Positions 36,032-45,749 of a stretch of DNA of 64,000 nucleotides are shown here, piece by piece. Numbering within the stretch: the stretch's first letter is position 1; the number at the start of each line of letters is the position of its first letter. The notes beneath the pieces are model-generated. The model was not told where the DNA came from and did no database searches. It saw nothing but the letters and a program-made list of their open reading frames with translations. Location: positions 186,001 to 250,000 of the forward strand of contig JBGAGG010000003.1 in assembly GCA_044226845.1 (NCBI GenBank), written 5' to 3'. Made by a program: the position numbers and the translations under genes. The stretch comes from JAFDZO01 sp044226845 (GTDB taxonomy: Bacteria; Bacteroidota; Ignavibacteria; Tepidaquicellales; Tepidaquicellaceae).

Positions 36032-38113
36032 TTGAATTTTTTCAAAAAGCATCCTGAGCAAAAATTCAAGCTTCATGCTCTTTTAAAAAATCTTAGCCTC
36101 CCAAGATTTAAACTTGAAGCACTTAGAAATCTTTTGTACGATTTGATGGATGAAGGACTTATTTCCAAGGATGGGAAAGTATATTTTTTAAATACTACAC
36201 CTAAAGAATCTAAACTTGAAGGTGTGATAGATTTCGGAAGCGACGGCAGATTTGAAATCAAATATCTGGATAAAGCCGGCGATGAAATCAGATATAAAGT
36301 GATAGGGACCAGCAATAAAGCTATGAACCTTGCTGATAAGGTAACATTTATTTTAAAGGATATTGACGGAATTCCTTTTGCGGAGATAACGAATATTTCA
36401 AGAAAAGAATTAAAGTTTGTAACCGGTGATTTTGAAAATAACAGAAGCTACGGAACAGTGTTTCCTGATTCAAGAAATATTAAGAAAAATATTTATATAC
36501 AAAAAGAAGCTTTCAACGGAGCAAAAGACGGCGATAAAGTTTATGTAGAGATTTTAAATCCTGATGATATAAGCAATGAGTTAACTGATTTAAAAGGAAT
36601 TATAAAAGAAGTTTTAGGAAAGTCAGGCAATGCAGAGGCTGAACTAAACTCAATAACAAAGAAGTTTGCTTTGAAAAAAGATTTTCCTCCTCAGGTTATA
36701 AAAGAAGCTGAAGGAATAAAGTTTGTTTCTGAAACTAAAGGTAGACTTGATTTAAGGGAAAGCACAATTTTTACAATTGATCCGAAAGATGCTCGCGATT
36801 TTGATGATGCAGTCTCTCTTGAAAAAACTGCTGACGGGTATCTGCTGGGTGTTCATATTGCAGATGTTTCACACTATGTGAAAGAAGGCAGCGAGCTTGA
36901 CAAAGAGGCTTTGCACAGAGGCACAAGTGTTTATCTAGTTGACGGAGTAATACCTATGCTTCCGGAAAATCTATCGAATGATATCTGCTCATTAAAACCT
37001 AATGTTGACAGATTAACTTTTTCAATTTTTATCAATCTAACAAAAAAGTATACGATAAAAAGTTTTGAGATAAAGAAAACTATTATAAACAGCAAACGAA
37101 GATTTACCTATGAAGAAGCGCAGGAAATAATTGACAAGAAAAAAGGAGATTTTTCCAAAGAGCTTTTATTGATGTACAAAGTATCAAAATGCCTGACAGA
37201 GAAAAGAATTAAATCGGGCGGACTTGATTTCGATTCGCGAGAAGTGAAATTTGTATTCGATAAAAAAGGAAGAGTTGTAAAAATTGTTCCTAAAGAAAGA
37301 TTGGAAACAATGCGATTGATTGAAGAATTTATGCTGCTAGCAAATATATGCGCAACGCTTTATGTTAAAAATTTACAAAAGGAATCCGAAATATTATATC
37401 CGTTTATATACAGAGTTCATGATAATCCCGATATAGAAAAATTAAAAAATCTTTCTGAGTTTGTAAATCAGTTCGGATATAAAGTTGATGTGAATAACAA
37501 GGACTCACTTGGAAAATTGTTGGAGGAAGTAAAAGGAAAGCCGGAAGAGTATATTATAAATGATCTGCTTATCCGCTCGATGGCAAAGGCAATTTATACC
37601 CACAAAAATATCGGACACTATGGACTTGGCTTCGACCACTACACTCACTTCACATCCCCTATCAGACGTTATCCTGATCTGATAGTGCACAGAGTATTAT
37701 TTGACTATATTAACGCAAAGAAAAATATGCCTAAGATTGTTAACCACTATAATCAGATATTACCTGATATTTGTAAACGCAGCTCGGAACGCGAACAGAA
37801 TGCAGTTGCTGCTGAACGTGAATCTATCAAGATCAAACAAATTGAATATCTGCAAAGCAGAATAGGTGAAGAGTACGAGGGCATTATTTCCGGCATAGTT
37901 CAGTTCGGAGTGTATGTGCAGATAAATGATATTCTGATTGAAGGTATGGTTAGATTTAAAGATATTGAAGATGATTATTACGAGTATGACGATAAGAAAC
38001 ACATTGCAATCGGGCGAAGAACTAAGAGAGTTCTCCGCGCCGGCGATAAAGTCAGAATTGCAGTTTCAAGGGTGAATATGTTCTCAAAGAAAATAGATTT
38101 TGCGATAGTCTAA
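36032..38113 (+). CDS. rnr: Ribonuclease R (RNB-domain 3'-5' exoribonuclease)
   Basis: A 693-residue enzyme that degrades structured RNA processively. It starts with TTG at 36032 (no ATG is available). The N-terminal helix-turn-helix (about 1-55) is followed by cold-shock domains (about 60-220), the RNB domain with catalytic Asp cluster DPKDARDFDDAV (about 250), HIADVSHYV and HFTSPIRRYPDLIVHR, and a C-terminal S1 domain (about 610-690, GIISGIVQFGVYVQI). Length is normal. It lies 27 bp downstream of tamB and ends convergently 6 bp from the Xaa-Pro peptidase gene. Confidence 0.96.
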   Translation: MNFFKKHPEQKFKLHALLKNLSLPRFKLEALRNLLYDLMDEGLISKDGKVYFLNTTPKESKLEGVIDFGSDGRFEIKYLDKAGDEIRYKVIGTSNKAMNLADKVTFILKDIDGIPFAEITNISRKELKFVTGDFENNRSYGTVFPDSRNIKKNIYIQKEAFNGAKDGDKVYVEILNPDDISNELTDLKGIIKEVLGKSGNAEAELNSITKKFALKKDFPPQVIKEAEGIKFVSETKGRLDLRESTIFTIDPKDARDFDDAVSLEKTADGYLLGVHIADVSHYVKEGSELDKEALHRGTSVYLVDGVIPMLPENLSNDICSLKPNVDRLTFSIFINLTKKYTIKSFEIKKTIINSKRRFTYEEAQEIIDKKKGDFSKELLLMYKVSKCLTEKRIKSGGLDFDSREVKFVFDKKGRVVKIVPKERLETMRLIEEFMLLANICATLYVKNLQKESEILYPFIYRVHDNPDIEKLKNLSEFVNQFGYKVDVNNKDSLGKLLEEVKGKPEEYIINDLLIRSMAKAIYTHKNIGHYGLGFDHYTHFTSPIRRYPDLIVHRVLFDYINAKKNMPKIVNHYNQILPDICKRSSEREQNAVAAERESIKIKQIEYLQSRIGEEYEGIISGIVQFGVYVQINDILIEGMVRFKDIEDDYYEYDDKKHIAIGRRTKRVLRAGDKVRIAVSRVNMFSKKIDFAIV

Positions 38114-38119
38114 AAATTA

Positions 38120-39457
38120 TTACTTGCTCTCAGCCATTAACTTTTCAATGTCGTCAATTTCTTTGACGGCATTTTTTGTAAGATTAAGACATCCGTTTTT
38201 TCCTATAACAACATCATCTTCAACGCGTACGCCGATTCCCCAGTATTTTTTCGGAACATCTTTCGAGCCTATAGGGAAATATAATCCGGGTTCAATTGTA
38301 ATCACATCACCTATTACAAGCTTATCATCAAGGTCTTTATTTAATCTGTATGGGACTGCATCATGAGTATCCAATCCTATGTGATGTCCTACTCCGTGTA
38401 TAGTATATTTTTTATATAGCTTTTTATTCTTCAATATTCCTTTTGAAGCCATGCCCTCAGCTAAAACTTTATCACAGAAGTTTTTTAAGTCGTCAAACTT
38501 AACGCCTTCCTTTGCTTTTTTGATGCACTGCTTATTTGCATCTAAAACAATTTCATAAACTTCTTTTTGCTCTTTAGAAAATTTTCCGGAGACAGGAAAT
38601 GTCCGAGTGATATCCGAGCAGTAATAATCGTACTCAGCGCCTGAGTCAATAAGTATTAAATCCCCTTCCTTCAATGTATCATTATTTTCTTCATAGTGAA
38701 GAATGTTTGCATGGTTGCCTGAAGCGCAGATCGGAGGATAAGCATTATCCGATGATCCGCTGAATTTATAATGATACTCAAGATTTGCCTGCACCTGATA
38801 TTCTGCCATGCCGGGCTTAATTTTTTTCAGGGTTTCATTGAATGAGTTTGCAGAAATATCTGCAGCGCATTGCATAAGTTTCAATTCATAGGTAGTTTTT
38901 CTTCTGCGCATCTTACCCAGTATATAAGAAGAATCAAGGATTTGAACAGACGGCGCCAGACTTCTTAAGCCATCCATAAACTGTGTTACGAACTCTTTTA
39001 TTTCACCTGTAAGATTTATCAGGTCTGCAAAATTTATAAAAAGCCGTTTATATCCTTTAAATAAATTATAATTTAAAAAATCGGGAAGGTCAAAGTTATC
39101 CTTCGCATCGGCTATTCCTAATTCCTGCTTTACTTTATCTGCGCCCAGCCTTACACCTGTCCATGTTTCTTTTGTCTCATCTTTTTCCTGAACAAATAAA
39201 ATTTCTTTTGATACTGTTTCTTTTTTTGTATCGTAATCAAAGTATTTTATTCCGTTTTGTGAAAGCATAAGAACTGAATCCGCTTCCAGAAATCCCGTGA
39301 GATAATAAAAATTCTTGTGCTGCCTGAAATTATAATTCGCATCATAAGATTTATTGATGTGAGTATTGCCGAAGATAACGGCAATAGAATCCTCACCAAT
39401 TAATCTGGAGAACTCATGTCTTCTCGTTTTGTGAAAATCTAATTTTTCTTTATTCAT
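38120..39457 (-). CDS. Xaa-Pro aminopeptidase (M24B, PepP-like)
   Basis: A 445-residue cytosolic metallopeptidase releasing N-terminal residues before proline. It has the aminopeptidase P N-terminal domain (about 1-140) and the creatinase-fold catalytic domain with dimetal ligands in LIDSGAEYDYYCSDITRTF, HGVGHHIGLDTHD, TIEPGLYFP and VRVEDDVV. All ligands are present and length is normal. It is a single gene, 34 bp after the purF stop on the same strand direction, so it may be the last gene of the purF unit or separate; the spacing does not decide. Confidence 0.94.
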   Translation of the reverse strand: MNKEKLDFHKTRRHEFSRLIGEDSIAVIFGNTHINKSYDANYNFRQHKNFYYLTGFLEADSVLMLSQNGIKYFDYDTKKETVSKEILFVQEKDETKETWTGVRLGADKVKQELGIADAKDNFDLPDFLNYNLFKGYKRLFINFADLINLTGEIKEFVTQFMDGLRSLAPSVQILDSSYILGKMRRRKTTYELKLMQCAADISANSFNETLKKIKPGMAEYQVQANLEYHYKFSGSSDNAYPPICASGNHANILHYEENNDTLKEGDLILIDSGAEYDYYCSDITRTFPVSGKFSKEQKEVYEIVLDANKQCIKKAKEGVKFDDLKNFCDKVLAEGMASKGILKNKKLYKKYTIHGVGHHIGLDTHDAVPYRLNKDLDDKLVIGDVITIEPGLYFPIGSKDVPKKYWGIGVRVEDDVVIGKNGCLNLTKNAVKEIDDIEKLMAESK

Positions 39458-39491
39458 ATCTGTTAATGTAAAATTTTAATTTTAAAATTTG

Positions 39492-41009
39492 TTAATCATC
39501 TAATCCGCTCTTTGAAAATTCATCTAAGCCTTCAATCTGAATAGGATAATTTCCCGTAAAGCATGCTGTACAAAATCCGGTTTCAGGATGCGTTTTAGGC
39601 GCGCCTTCAAGGAGCTTCTCCTCTGAAAGATAAGATAAAGATGTAACTCCCAGGTAATCTCTAATCTCTTCTATGTTCTGATGTTTCTGATTTGCAATCA
39701 GCTCACCTTTAGAAGGAAAATCCATTCCATAATAGCATGGAGAAATTATCGGGGGAGAAGTAATCTTCAAATGAATTTCTTTCGGCTTAGCCTTCTTTAA
39801 CAAATCAACAAGCAATCTCGAAGTTGTGCCTCTTACTATAGAATCATCTATCATTACAACTTTTCTGTCTGCAAGAACACCTTTCACAATATTAAATTTT
39901 GTTCTCACTTTCATCTCTCTTTTATCCTGTCCCGGCTGAATAAACGTTCTGCCTACATAGTGGCTGCGTATCAATCCAATTTCATTTTTAATATCTTTAT
40001 TATGCTTTATAGCCTCGCTGAAATATCCCAATGTAGCAGTGTTGGAAGAGTCAGGTACATTTATAATTACAACTCTCTTCGCATCACCATCTTTACTTGG
40101 CGGCGGACTTTCAAGCGCAAGGTTCTTCCCTATTCTTCTTCTTACTTTATCAACTTTCTCCTCGAAAACAATACTGTCAGGTCTTGAAAAATATATATAT
40201 TCAAATACACAATGCCTGTACTTATCAACTTTTGCAAACTGTATTGATTTCTCTTTTTGTGTTTCAATTACTTCCTTATCAATAATAATCATTTCCCCGG
40301 GCATTACATCACGGACATAATCTGCGTTTACAATATCAAGCGCGCATGTTTCAGAGGCAAAGATAAAACTATCCCCGAGCTTGCCCATACAAAACGGTCT
40401 TACACCATATGGGTCTCGTATTGCAAACAGCTTATCATCAGTTAAAATACAAATTGAATACGCACCGCGAATATACGATACTGCATCTAAAATTTTATCT
40501 TCAATTGTTTCTTTCTTACTTCTTGCAATCAGGTGAAGTAGAAGTTCGCTGTCTGTTGAAGTCTGAAACAGCGTTCCTTCATTCTGCAAATAATTACGCA
40601 GCTCTTTTGTATTTGTTAAGTTTCCGTTATGAGAGAGAGCTAGATTTCCGCCTTTGTAAATAACTTTAAACGGCTGAATGTTGGTTCTCTTATCAGATGC
40701 ACCTGTTGTAGAATACCTCGTGTGCCCTATTGCAGCATTACCTTTTAAAACATCCGTTAAAATTTTTTCATCTCTGAAAACATTCGATACAAGTCCGTGG
40801 TCTTTATGAATATTAAATCTGTATCTGCTCTCGCCTTCGAGATATTCCGATGCAACAATACCCGCAGCTTCCTGCCCTCTGTGCTGAAGTGAATGAAGTC
40901 CGTAGTATGTAAGTATTCCTGCTTCGGGATTATTATAAATTCCGAAGACTCCGCAATTCGAATTAATTGCGCTGTCTTTTTTCTTATACTGCTTTACTTT
41001 TTTTATCAA
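39492..41009 (-). CDS. purF: Amidophosphoribosyltransferase (PurF), Fe-S type
   Basis: A 505-residue enzyme for the first committed step of purine synthesis. After an 18-residue propeptide, Cys19 (NCGVFGIY) becomes the N-terminal nucleophile of the glutaminase domain. The phosphoribosyl part has the PRPP loop VVMIDDSIVRGTT (384-396). Four cysteines at the Bacillus-type [4Fe-4S] positions are present: C267 (HCVFEYIYF), C425 (PCYYGMD), C480 and C483 (FCTACF). This places it in the oxygen-sensitive Fe-S class rather than the E. coli type. It is the last gene after a PHP-domain gene and two membrane proteins, with 25 bp before it. Confidence 0.97.
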   Translation of the reverse strand: MIKKVKQYKKKDSAINSNCGVFGIYNNPEAGILTYYGLHSLQHRGQEAAGIVASEYLEGESRYRFNIHKDHGLVSNVFRDEKILTDVLKGNAAIGHTRYSTTGASDKRTNIQPFKVIYKGGNLALSHNGNLTNTKELRNYLQNEGTLFQTSTDSELLLHLIARSKKETIEDKILDAVSYIRGAYSICILTDDKLFAIRDPYGVRPFCMGKLGDSFIFASETCALDIVNADYVRDVMPGEMIIIDKEVIETQKEKSIQFAKVDKYRHCVFEYIYFSRPDSIVFEEKVDKVRRRIGKNLALESPPPSKDGDAKRVVIINVPDSSNTATLGYFSEAIKHNKDIKNEIGLIRSHYVGRTFIQPGQDKREMKVRTKFNIVKGVLADRKVVMIDDSIVRGTTSRLLVDLLKKAKPKEIHLKITSPPIISPCYYGMDFPSKGELIANQKHQNIEEIRDYLGVTSLSYLSEEKLLEGAPKTHPETGFCTACFTGNYPIQIEGLDEFSKSGLDD

Positions 41010-41034
41010 GTTGGATTTGCCCCTATATTAACTA

Positions 41035-42117
41035 CTATAATACTCTAATGTGATTTGAAAAAATCCATCCTTTATCATTCTTCCAGCATTCAATTCTGTA
41101 ACTTCCTTTTTCATCTGAATCCCATATACATTCCATTGATTCAAATTCATCAATGCATACTCCGTCTTTTATTAAACGCACTTTTGCCTTCTCCGGTATC
41201 AATGCTCTTAAAATAATTTTTTTATCGGGATTATCATAAATAATTTCATCGCCCATTATATAAGATTTTCCGTTGTAGTCTGCAAAAAATCTAAATCCTT
41301 TACCGCTGCCGTGATATGTATTCACAATAAAAGAATTTCCATTCTTCAATGCATTAAGAATTTTTAATTTATCGTGATGAAATGTTTGCGGATTATTTTT
41401 TTTGATTTCTGTTTCAAGTAGAACATTTGTTCTTATTGATTTAAATAAAACTTTATAAGGGAAAATCTCTACTTCATAAAATCCCATAATGTTCTGCTTA
41501 TGCGCATGCGCGTCAATTCCGCCTATGCCGACAACTTTTCTTTTTATATTCAGCTCGTCCCATTTTTTCAAAGTGCTTTCCGGCGGAGCAATGATGGAGC
41601 GAAGCGGATGTAAAAATCTCTGCAACTTATTTTTTTCATTCATACCTTCAATCCATTCGCTCATGTGATTCCATATTTCAATGCCTGTAAACTCAGCATT
41701 CCATGCCTGCCACGGATATGAAGGATGATCAGGTAGCCAGTTTCTTTTTTCATCCGGGTGAGCAGTAAAGCCAAAGCCGCCTTCATCATTTATTTTCTTT
41801 ACATATTCTTCAGCAGTTAATATTGAGCCGAGCTCTCCGTCATCTAATTTTTTATAGGAGCCGATTACTTTATCCAGACCAAATGTCAGATAATGATTTT
41901 TATTTTGCAAATCATTCATTTCATATCCGACAATCAGCATAGAGTCATTATACCATTTTTCAAATCCGTCATCCCTTGCCCCCATAGTATTATGGTCAGT
42001 GAGTATTGCGAAATCAAGATTCGTTTCATTCGCATACCGCATTATATCAGGAACTGTGCCGGTACCATCTGAATAAGTTGAATGCATATGTATTGCGCCG
42101 GAGTATTCGAACATCAT
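41035..42117 (-). CDS. PHP-domain phosphoesterase-like protein
   Basis: A 360-residue protein with an N-terminal PHP domain: first motif HMHSTYSDGTG, second LTDHNTMG, a third metal site around GYEMND, and further histidines in FTAHPDEK and GGIDAHAHKQ. PHP proteins bind two or three metals and hydrolyse phosphoesters. The C-terminal about 100 residues (from about 265) are beta-rich and not assigned. No signal peptide is seen. It lies 6 bp downstream of a small membrane protein gene and 25 bp before purF. Its exact substrate cannot be named. Confidence 0.88.
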   Translation of the reverse strand: MMFEYSGAIHMHSTYSDGTGTVPDIMRYANETNLDFAILTDHNTMGARDDGFEKWYNDSMLIVGYEMNDLQNKNHYLTFGLDKVIGSYKKLDDGELGSILTAEEYVKKINDEGGFGFTAHPDEKRNWLPDHPSYPWQAWNAEFTGIEIWNHMSEWIEGMNEKNKLQRFLHPLRSIIAPPESTLKKWDELNIKRKVVGIGGIDAHAHKQNIMGFYEVEIFPYKVLFKSIRTNVLLETEIKKNNPQTFHHDKLKILNALKNGNSFIVNTYHGSGKGFRFFADYNGKSYIMGDEIIYDNPDKKIILRALIPEKAKVRLIKDGVCIDEFESMECIWDSDEKGSYRIECWKNDKGWIFSNHIRVL

Positions 42118-42123
42118 ATTACT

Positions 42124-42648
42124 TTATAAATTTGGTAAGTTTGGTTGCTGCAAATTTTTCTTTTTATAAATCTGATATGCTATGAAACTGCCCAGCATTC
42201 CGAAGAGCGGATACAGAATAATATTTATAACAAAAGTAATTATTGTTAATGTCGGCGAGTAGCCGTACTTCGTAAACTCCTGTGATAGCTTATCCATTAT
42301 TTCCATTGCCTCGGGCGGTACTTGTCTACCCATCGTGCTCATCATTTCCATAACTTCAGCCATCGGATTTATCTTTGAGAAAAGACTGACAGCAAGCGAT
42401 ACACCGGTATTTACAATTGCAGCAATAATTCCTGAAAGCAGTCCGATTAAAATTGAATCCTTTTGTGAAAGAAGTAAATTATTAGCAATGAGCTGTCTTG
42501 AATAATAATTGACTCCTATAAATCCTCCTAGGATAATTCCCATACAGCAAAATGTATTTATTAAGTTTAATCCCGGAACGGATGAAAGCACAATCATTAC
42601 AGCCGTGCTAATTATAACAGGAGTTAGTTTGTTTGGACTATTATTCAT
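42124..42648 (-). CDS. Four-helix membrane protein, unknown
   Basis: A 174-residue integral membrane protein with segments at about 9-25, 30-48, 62-86 and 132-158. A Met-rich amphipathic stretch (NPMAEVMEMMSTMGRQ) lies between helices 3 and 4. I do not recognise a named family; a DUF4199-like relationship is possible but not shown. Its start overlaps the stop of the DUF2085 gene by one base (TAATG type), so the two are translationally coupled. It continues into the PHP gene. Confidence 0.65.
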   Translation of the reverse strand: MNNSPNKLTPVIISTAVMIVLSSVPGLNLINTFCCMGIILGGFIGVNYYSRQLIANNLLLSQKDSILIGLLSGIIAAIVNTGVSLAVSLFSKINPMAEVMEMMSTMGRQVPPEAMEIMDKLSQEFTKYGYSPTLTIITFVINIILYPLFGMLGSFIAYQIYKKKNLQQPNLPNL

Positions 42649-43172
42649 TAAAAACTTTTAGATTTATTGAAGAAAGATTTTGAAATATCGTTAACAAGTT
42701 TTACGAAACCCGGAATAAGAAAAAACGGAAGAACGAAGCCTGTTAAAGCTCCTGTAATGCTCCGCGATAAATATGAATTTGCAAATAATCCGAACATATC
42801 AAAAAAAGCATCTGCGGCTATTAGTAAAACCGGAATTAATAAGAACCAAAGTGAGGGAAGTTCTGTATTACTCAATTTAATCTTTACAGGATAGAAAATA
42901 ACTGCGATTAAAAATCCCAAATATATGCTTACGCACCGCGAACACACTGCCAGCTTATAGCCGAATAAATGAAATGAACGCGAATCCTGCTGATGACATA
43001 CAGGCGAAAAAAAATAATAAATGAAAAGAGAGAATTTTGTGAAAGCGCCTCCCAGTTCCATAAATAACGGAGCAAAGAAAATTGATGCATTCCATACAAC
43101 AGTTAACAACAAAAAAACAACATAAACCTGCCTTGAATATTTAACAACATCTTTTTCATTTCCATTTTTCAT
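42648..43172 (-). CDS. DUF2085 membrane protein
   Basis: A 174-residue membrane protein with about five segments and the DUF2085 signature: FSPVCHQQDSRSF (Cys59-His60) followed by GYKLAVCSRCVSIYLG (Cys77, Cys80). These conserved cysteines and His may bind metal or haem-like cofactor; function is not known for the family. It is the first gene of a four-gene minus-strand unit (DUF2085, membrane protein, PHP, purF). The 94 bp to the divergent DedA gene must hold both promoters. Confidence 0.87.
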   Translation of the reverse strand: MKNGNEKDVVKYSRQVYVVFLLLTVVWNASIFFAPLFMELGGAFTKFSLFIYYFFSPVCHQQDSRSFHLFGYKLAVCSRCVSIYLGFLIAVIFYPVKIKLSNTELPSLWFLLIPVLLIAADAFFDMFGLFANSYLSRSITGALTGFVLPFFLIPGFVKLVNDISKSFFNKSKSF

Positions 43173-43266
43173 CAGTTATTTAAAATAAAAAATAAAAGAT
43201 TAAAGATTAATTTATAAATTTATTCTCAAATTTTTAATAGGTAAATTATACGATAATTAAATTTGA

Positions 43267-43917
43267 ATGAACGAAATAATAGAGTTTTTTAAGACCATCA
43301 TGTCCCCTGAAAAAGTTATTAACTGGGGAGGTTTCACAGCGTTAATAATTATTGTATTTGCAGAAACAGGGCTTCTTATCGGTTTTTTCCTACCGGGAGA
43401 CTCGCTTCTTTTAACTGCAGGTCTGCTTGTTTCACAGGATATATTGAAGGTTGATATTATAGTATTAAATGTAGTGCTTATGCTTGCTGCAATTATCGGT
43501 GATACTGTCGGCTACTGGTTCGGCAGAAAAACGGGACCGAAGATCTTTAATAAAGAAGATTCCAGATTTTTTAAGAAAAAATATCTTATAAAGGCTCAAG
43601 AGTTTTACGACAGGCACGGTGGTAAGGCAATTATCTATGCGCGTTTCGTTCCCTTTGCGAGAACTTTCGCTCCTATATTAGCCGGTGTCGGAAAGATGGA
43701 TTACAGAAAATTTGTAGCGTATAATATCATAGGCGGAATTGTATGGGTAGCTTCTATGACACTGCTTGGCTATTTCTTCGGGCAGATCCCGATAGTTAAA
43801 AATAATTTTGAAAAAGTTGTAATAGGAGTAATTATTCTTTCAGTTCTTCCTATAATAATCGGGTACTTTAAAGAGAAAAAAAGAATGAAACTTGAAGAAG
43901 AAGAAGGAAAGAAGTAA
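43267..43917 (+). CDS. DedA family membrane protein (VTT domain)
   Basis: A 216-residue inner-membrane protein of the DedA/SNARE-associated (VTT) family, implicated in phospholipid scrambling and envelope homeostasis. Signatures: GFFLPGDSLLLTAG (about 40-52) with re-entrant loop, GRKTGPKIF, and RFVPFARTFAPILAGVG with conserved arginines. It has about four or five membrane segments and a lysine-rich C-terminal tail. Length is normal. It is a single gene, convergent with the flippase-like gene 3 bp away. Confidence 0.94.
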   Translation: MNEIIEFFKTIMSPEKVINWGGFTALIIIVFAETGLLIGFFLPGDSLLLTAGLLVSQDILKVDIIVLNVVLMLAAIIGDTVGYWFGRKTGPKIFNKEDSRFFKKKYLIKAQEFYDRHGGKAIIYARFVPFARTFAPILAGVGKMDYRKFVAYNIIGGIVWVASMTLLGYFFGQIPIVKNNFEKVVIGVIILSVLPIIIGYFKEKKRMKLEEEEGKK

Positions 43918-43920
43918 AAA

Positions 43921-44934
43921 TTAATTTTGTAAATCTTTTACTTTATAATTTTCTTTAAAGAAATAAAAAGCTCCGATTAAAATTTGCAGTATAAATCCTG
44001 TTAAGTGATTCACAGTTGCATATCCGAATGCAACTTCCCTGTCTATTCCGAAAATATTTACAAGTGTACCCGTACAGATATAATGAAAAGCTCCTGCTGA
44101 ATTTCCCGGCAGGGGTAGAAACATTGCAAAGGTAATCATTGTAAGTACCAGATTTGCATCCACTAAATTCAAAGAATTTATTCCGCAGGCAAAAAATGTA
44201 ATGTATGCCGAAAGTATATACATTACCCAGATAAGAACTGTGTAAATAAATATCGGGAAATACTGTTTTGGATATTTAATAAATAAAAACCCGCTAAGTG
44301 TAGATACAAAAAACTCCCTAACTTTGACCTGAATCTTAACCGGAAGAAATTTTACAGTCAGCTTCTCAATTATTTTTTCTGACTTCTCATAATTGAAAAT
44401 AACTAAAAGAAGAAATAATACTATGCCTAAAGTTATTAAGGAGGCAATAAGAGCAATCTTCTCTATGTTATACTCAGGAAATGCAGTACCTAATTTATCT
44501 CTGAAAGCGAAAAGAGAAATTCCGAATGCTGCCAGCACACTTAATACATCAAAAATTCTTTCAACAAGTATAGTACCGAACGATGCCGCTTTGGAAATAT
44601 TTTCATTTCTTGCAAGAATTATCGGGCGGGTAAACTCCCCCCCTCTCGGAATAACAGAATTGAGCATATAGCCTATCATTATAGGAGGAAAAAGATTTTT
44701 CATAGAGATATTTTCTTTGATAGGATTCAAAAAATATCTCCAGCGTAAAGCGCGGAAATAGCTGCCTATAACGACACCCACTAATCCCCCGGCTATAGCA
44801 AGAAGGTAATTGGTTTTCTTCAGCTCAGTGACTAAGTCATCAAAATTAATTGAACGCAGCGCAAGATATAAAAAGAGCGCAAGCAGGCCAATTATAATAA
44901 CAAACTTTAATATTTTTTTTAGTGTAGGGTTCAA
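43921..44934 (-). CDS. Lysylphosphatidylglycerol-synthase-type TM / flippase-like protein (UPF0104)
   Basis: About 337 residues from a TTG start at 44932-44934. A longer reading beginning at an ATG at 44968-44970 is unlikely, because that ATG lies inside the 3' arm of the lolA terminator. The protein has about eight membrane segments and the family pattern GGEFTRPIILARNENIS...SFGTILVERIFDV and PLPGNSAGAFHYI. These MprF-N-like/AglD-like proteins are thought to move lipid-linked substrates. The actual substrate is not known. Convergent with the DedA gene. Confidence 0.8.
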   Translation of the reverse strand: MNPTLKKILKFVIIIGLLALFLYLALRSINFDDLVTELKKTNYLLAIAGGLVGVVIGSYFRALRWRYFLNPIKENISMKNLFPPIMIGYMLNSVIPRGGEFTRPIILARNENISKAASFGTILVERIFDVLSVLAAFGISLFAFRDKLGTAFPEYNIEKIALIASLITLGIVLFLLLVIFNYEKSEKIIEKLTVKFLPVKIQVKVREFFVSTLSGFLFIKYPKQYFPIFIYTVLIWVMYILSAYITFFACGINSLNLVDANLVLTMITFAMFLPLPGNSAGAFHYICTGTLVNIFGIDREVAFGYATVNHLTGFILQILIGAFYFFKENYKVKDLQN

Positions 44935-44956
44935 TATCTTCTGAACGTAAACAAAA

Positions 44957-44987
44957 AAAGTTAAGTGCAAATGTACACTTAACTTTT
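44957..44987 (-). terminator. Terminator of the lolA unit
   Basis: A perfect 12-bp stem AAAAGTTAAGTG/CACTTAACTTTT with a 7-nt loop, followed on the minus strand by further T residues. It begins 46 bp after the lolA stop and overlaps the long reading of the next gene. Confidence 0.88.
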
Positions 44988-45033
44988 AATATAATAAACT
45001 TAGTAAATATAGTGCAATTTTATCTCAATTCAA

Positions 45034-45672
45034 TTATCTCATATCAATTACTTCAACGTCTGCCGGCGGAGAAAATGTAAACTTCGAAGATGCAACACCT
45101 GCATCAAGATTTACATCTTTTAATGTATATGTATTCGAGCCTTCTTTTGAATTCACGGAAACCTTCTTAATGATGTAATCATTTTTATCTATCCATATCT
45201 TTGCAGATTTGATATTGCCTGCGCTTCTTGGTGAAAGCTTTAAAACGTAGCAGTCAACTGAACCGACTTTATCTTCACCGTCTAAGTCTGAATAAAAATT
45301 TTCAGGATATTTGAATAAAAATTTGTTAGGCGAAAATGTGCTGCCGTCATCTTTGTAATTATCTATCACAACCTGTTTCTTCTTTGGAGAGTATGTCCAT
45401 GAGGTTGTGCCGTCTGTAATAATTATCTGGCCGCCGGTCTCAATTCTATATTTATTTGCTTTCTTAATATAGATTGTTCCGGAAGCTGACTGAGATTTTC
45501 CTGATGAGCCTTTATAGCTCTGTGAAAATGTTGCTTTTGCATCGGAAATACTTTCGTATTTATCCTGTGTCTTTTTAATAATTTCCTGCGCTGTTTGTGA
45601 ATAGGAATCTTTTATTCCTATCAGAAGAGCTGCTGCTATTAAAGTGTATTTAAGTATGTGTAATTTTTTCAT
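45034..45672 (-). CDS. lolA: Outer-membrane lipoprotein carrier protein LolA
   Basis: A 212-residue periplasmic chaperone that ferries lipoproteins to the outer membrane. Signal peptide about 1-25. The LolA half-barrel is recognisable in 'ISDAKATFSQSYKG', 'ASGTIYIKKANKYRIE', 'IITDGTTSWTYSPKKKQV' and the later 'IWIDKNDYIIKKVSV'. Length is normal. It follows a DUF3108 gene and an S41 protease gene in the same direction with 77-bp gaps, suggesting a loosely linked envelope cluster. A strong terminator follows. Confidence 0.93.
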   Translation of the reverse strand: MKKLHILKYTLIAAALLIGIKDSYSQTAQEIIKKTQDKYESISDAKATFSQSYKGSSGKSQSASGTIYIKKANKYRIETGGQIIITDGTTSWTYSPKKKQVVIDNYKDDGSTFSPNKFLFKYPENFYSDLDGEDKVGSVDCYVLKLSPRSAGNIKSAKIWIDKNDYIIKKVSVNSKEGSNTYTLKDVNLDAGVASSKFTFSPPADVEVIDMR

Positions 45673-45749
45673 AATCCTAAAAATAGGTATATTTTAATTG
45701 GTTTTCAATTTAGTAAAAAACGGACGGGTCTTGATAATTTTGGCAAGTA

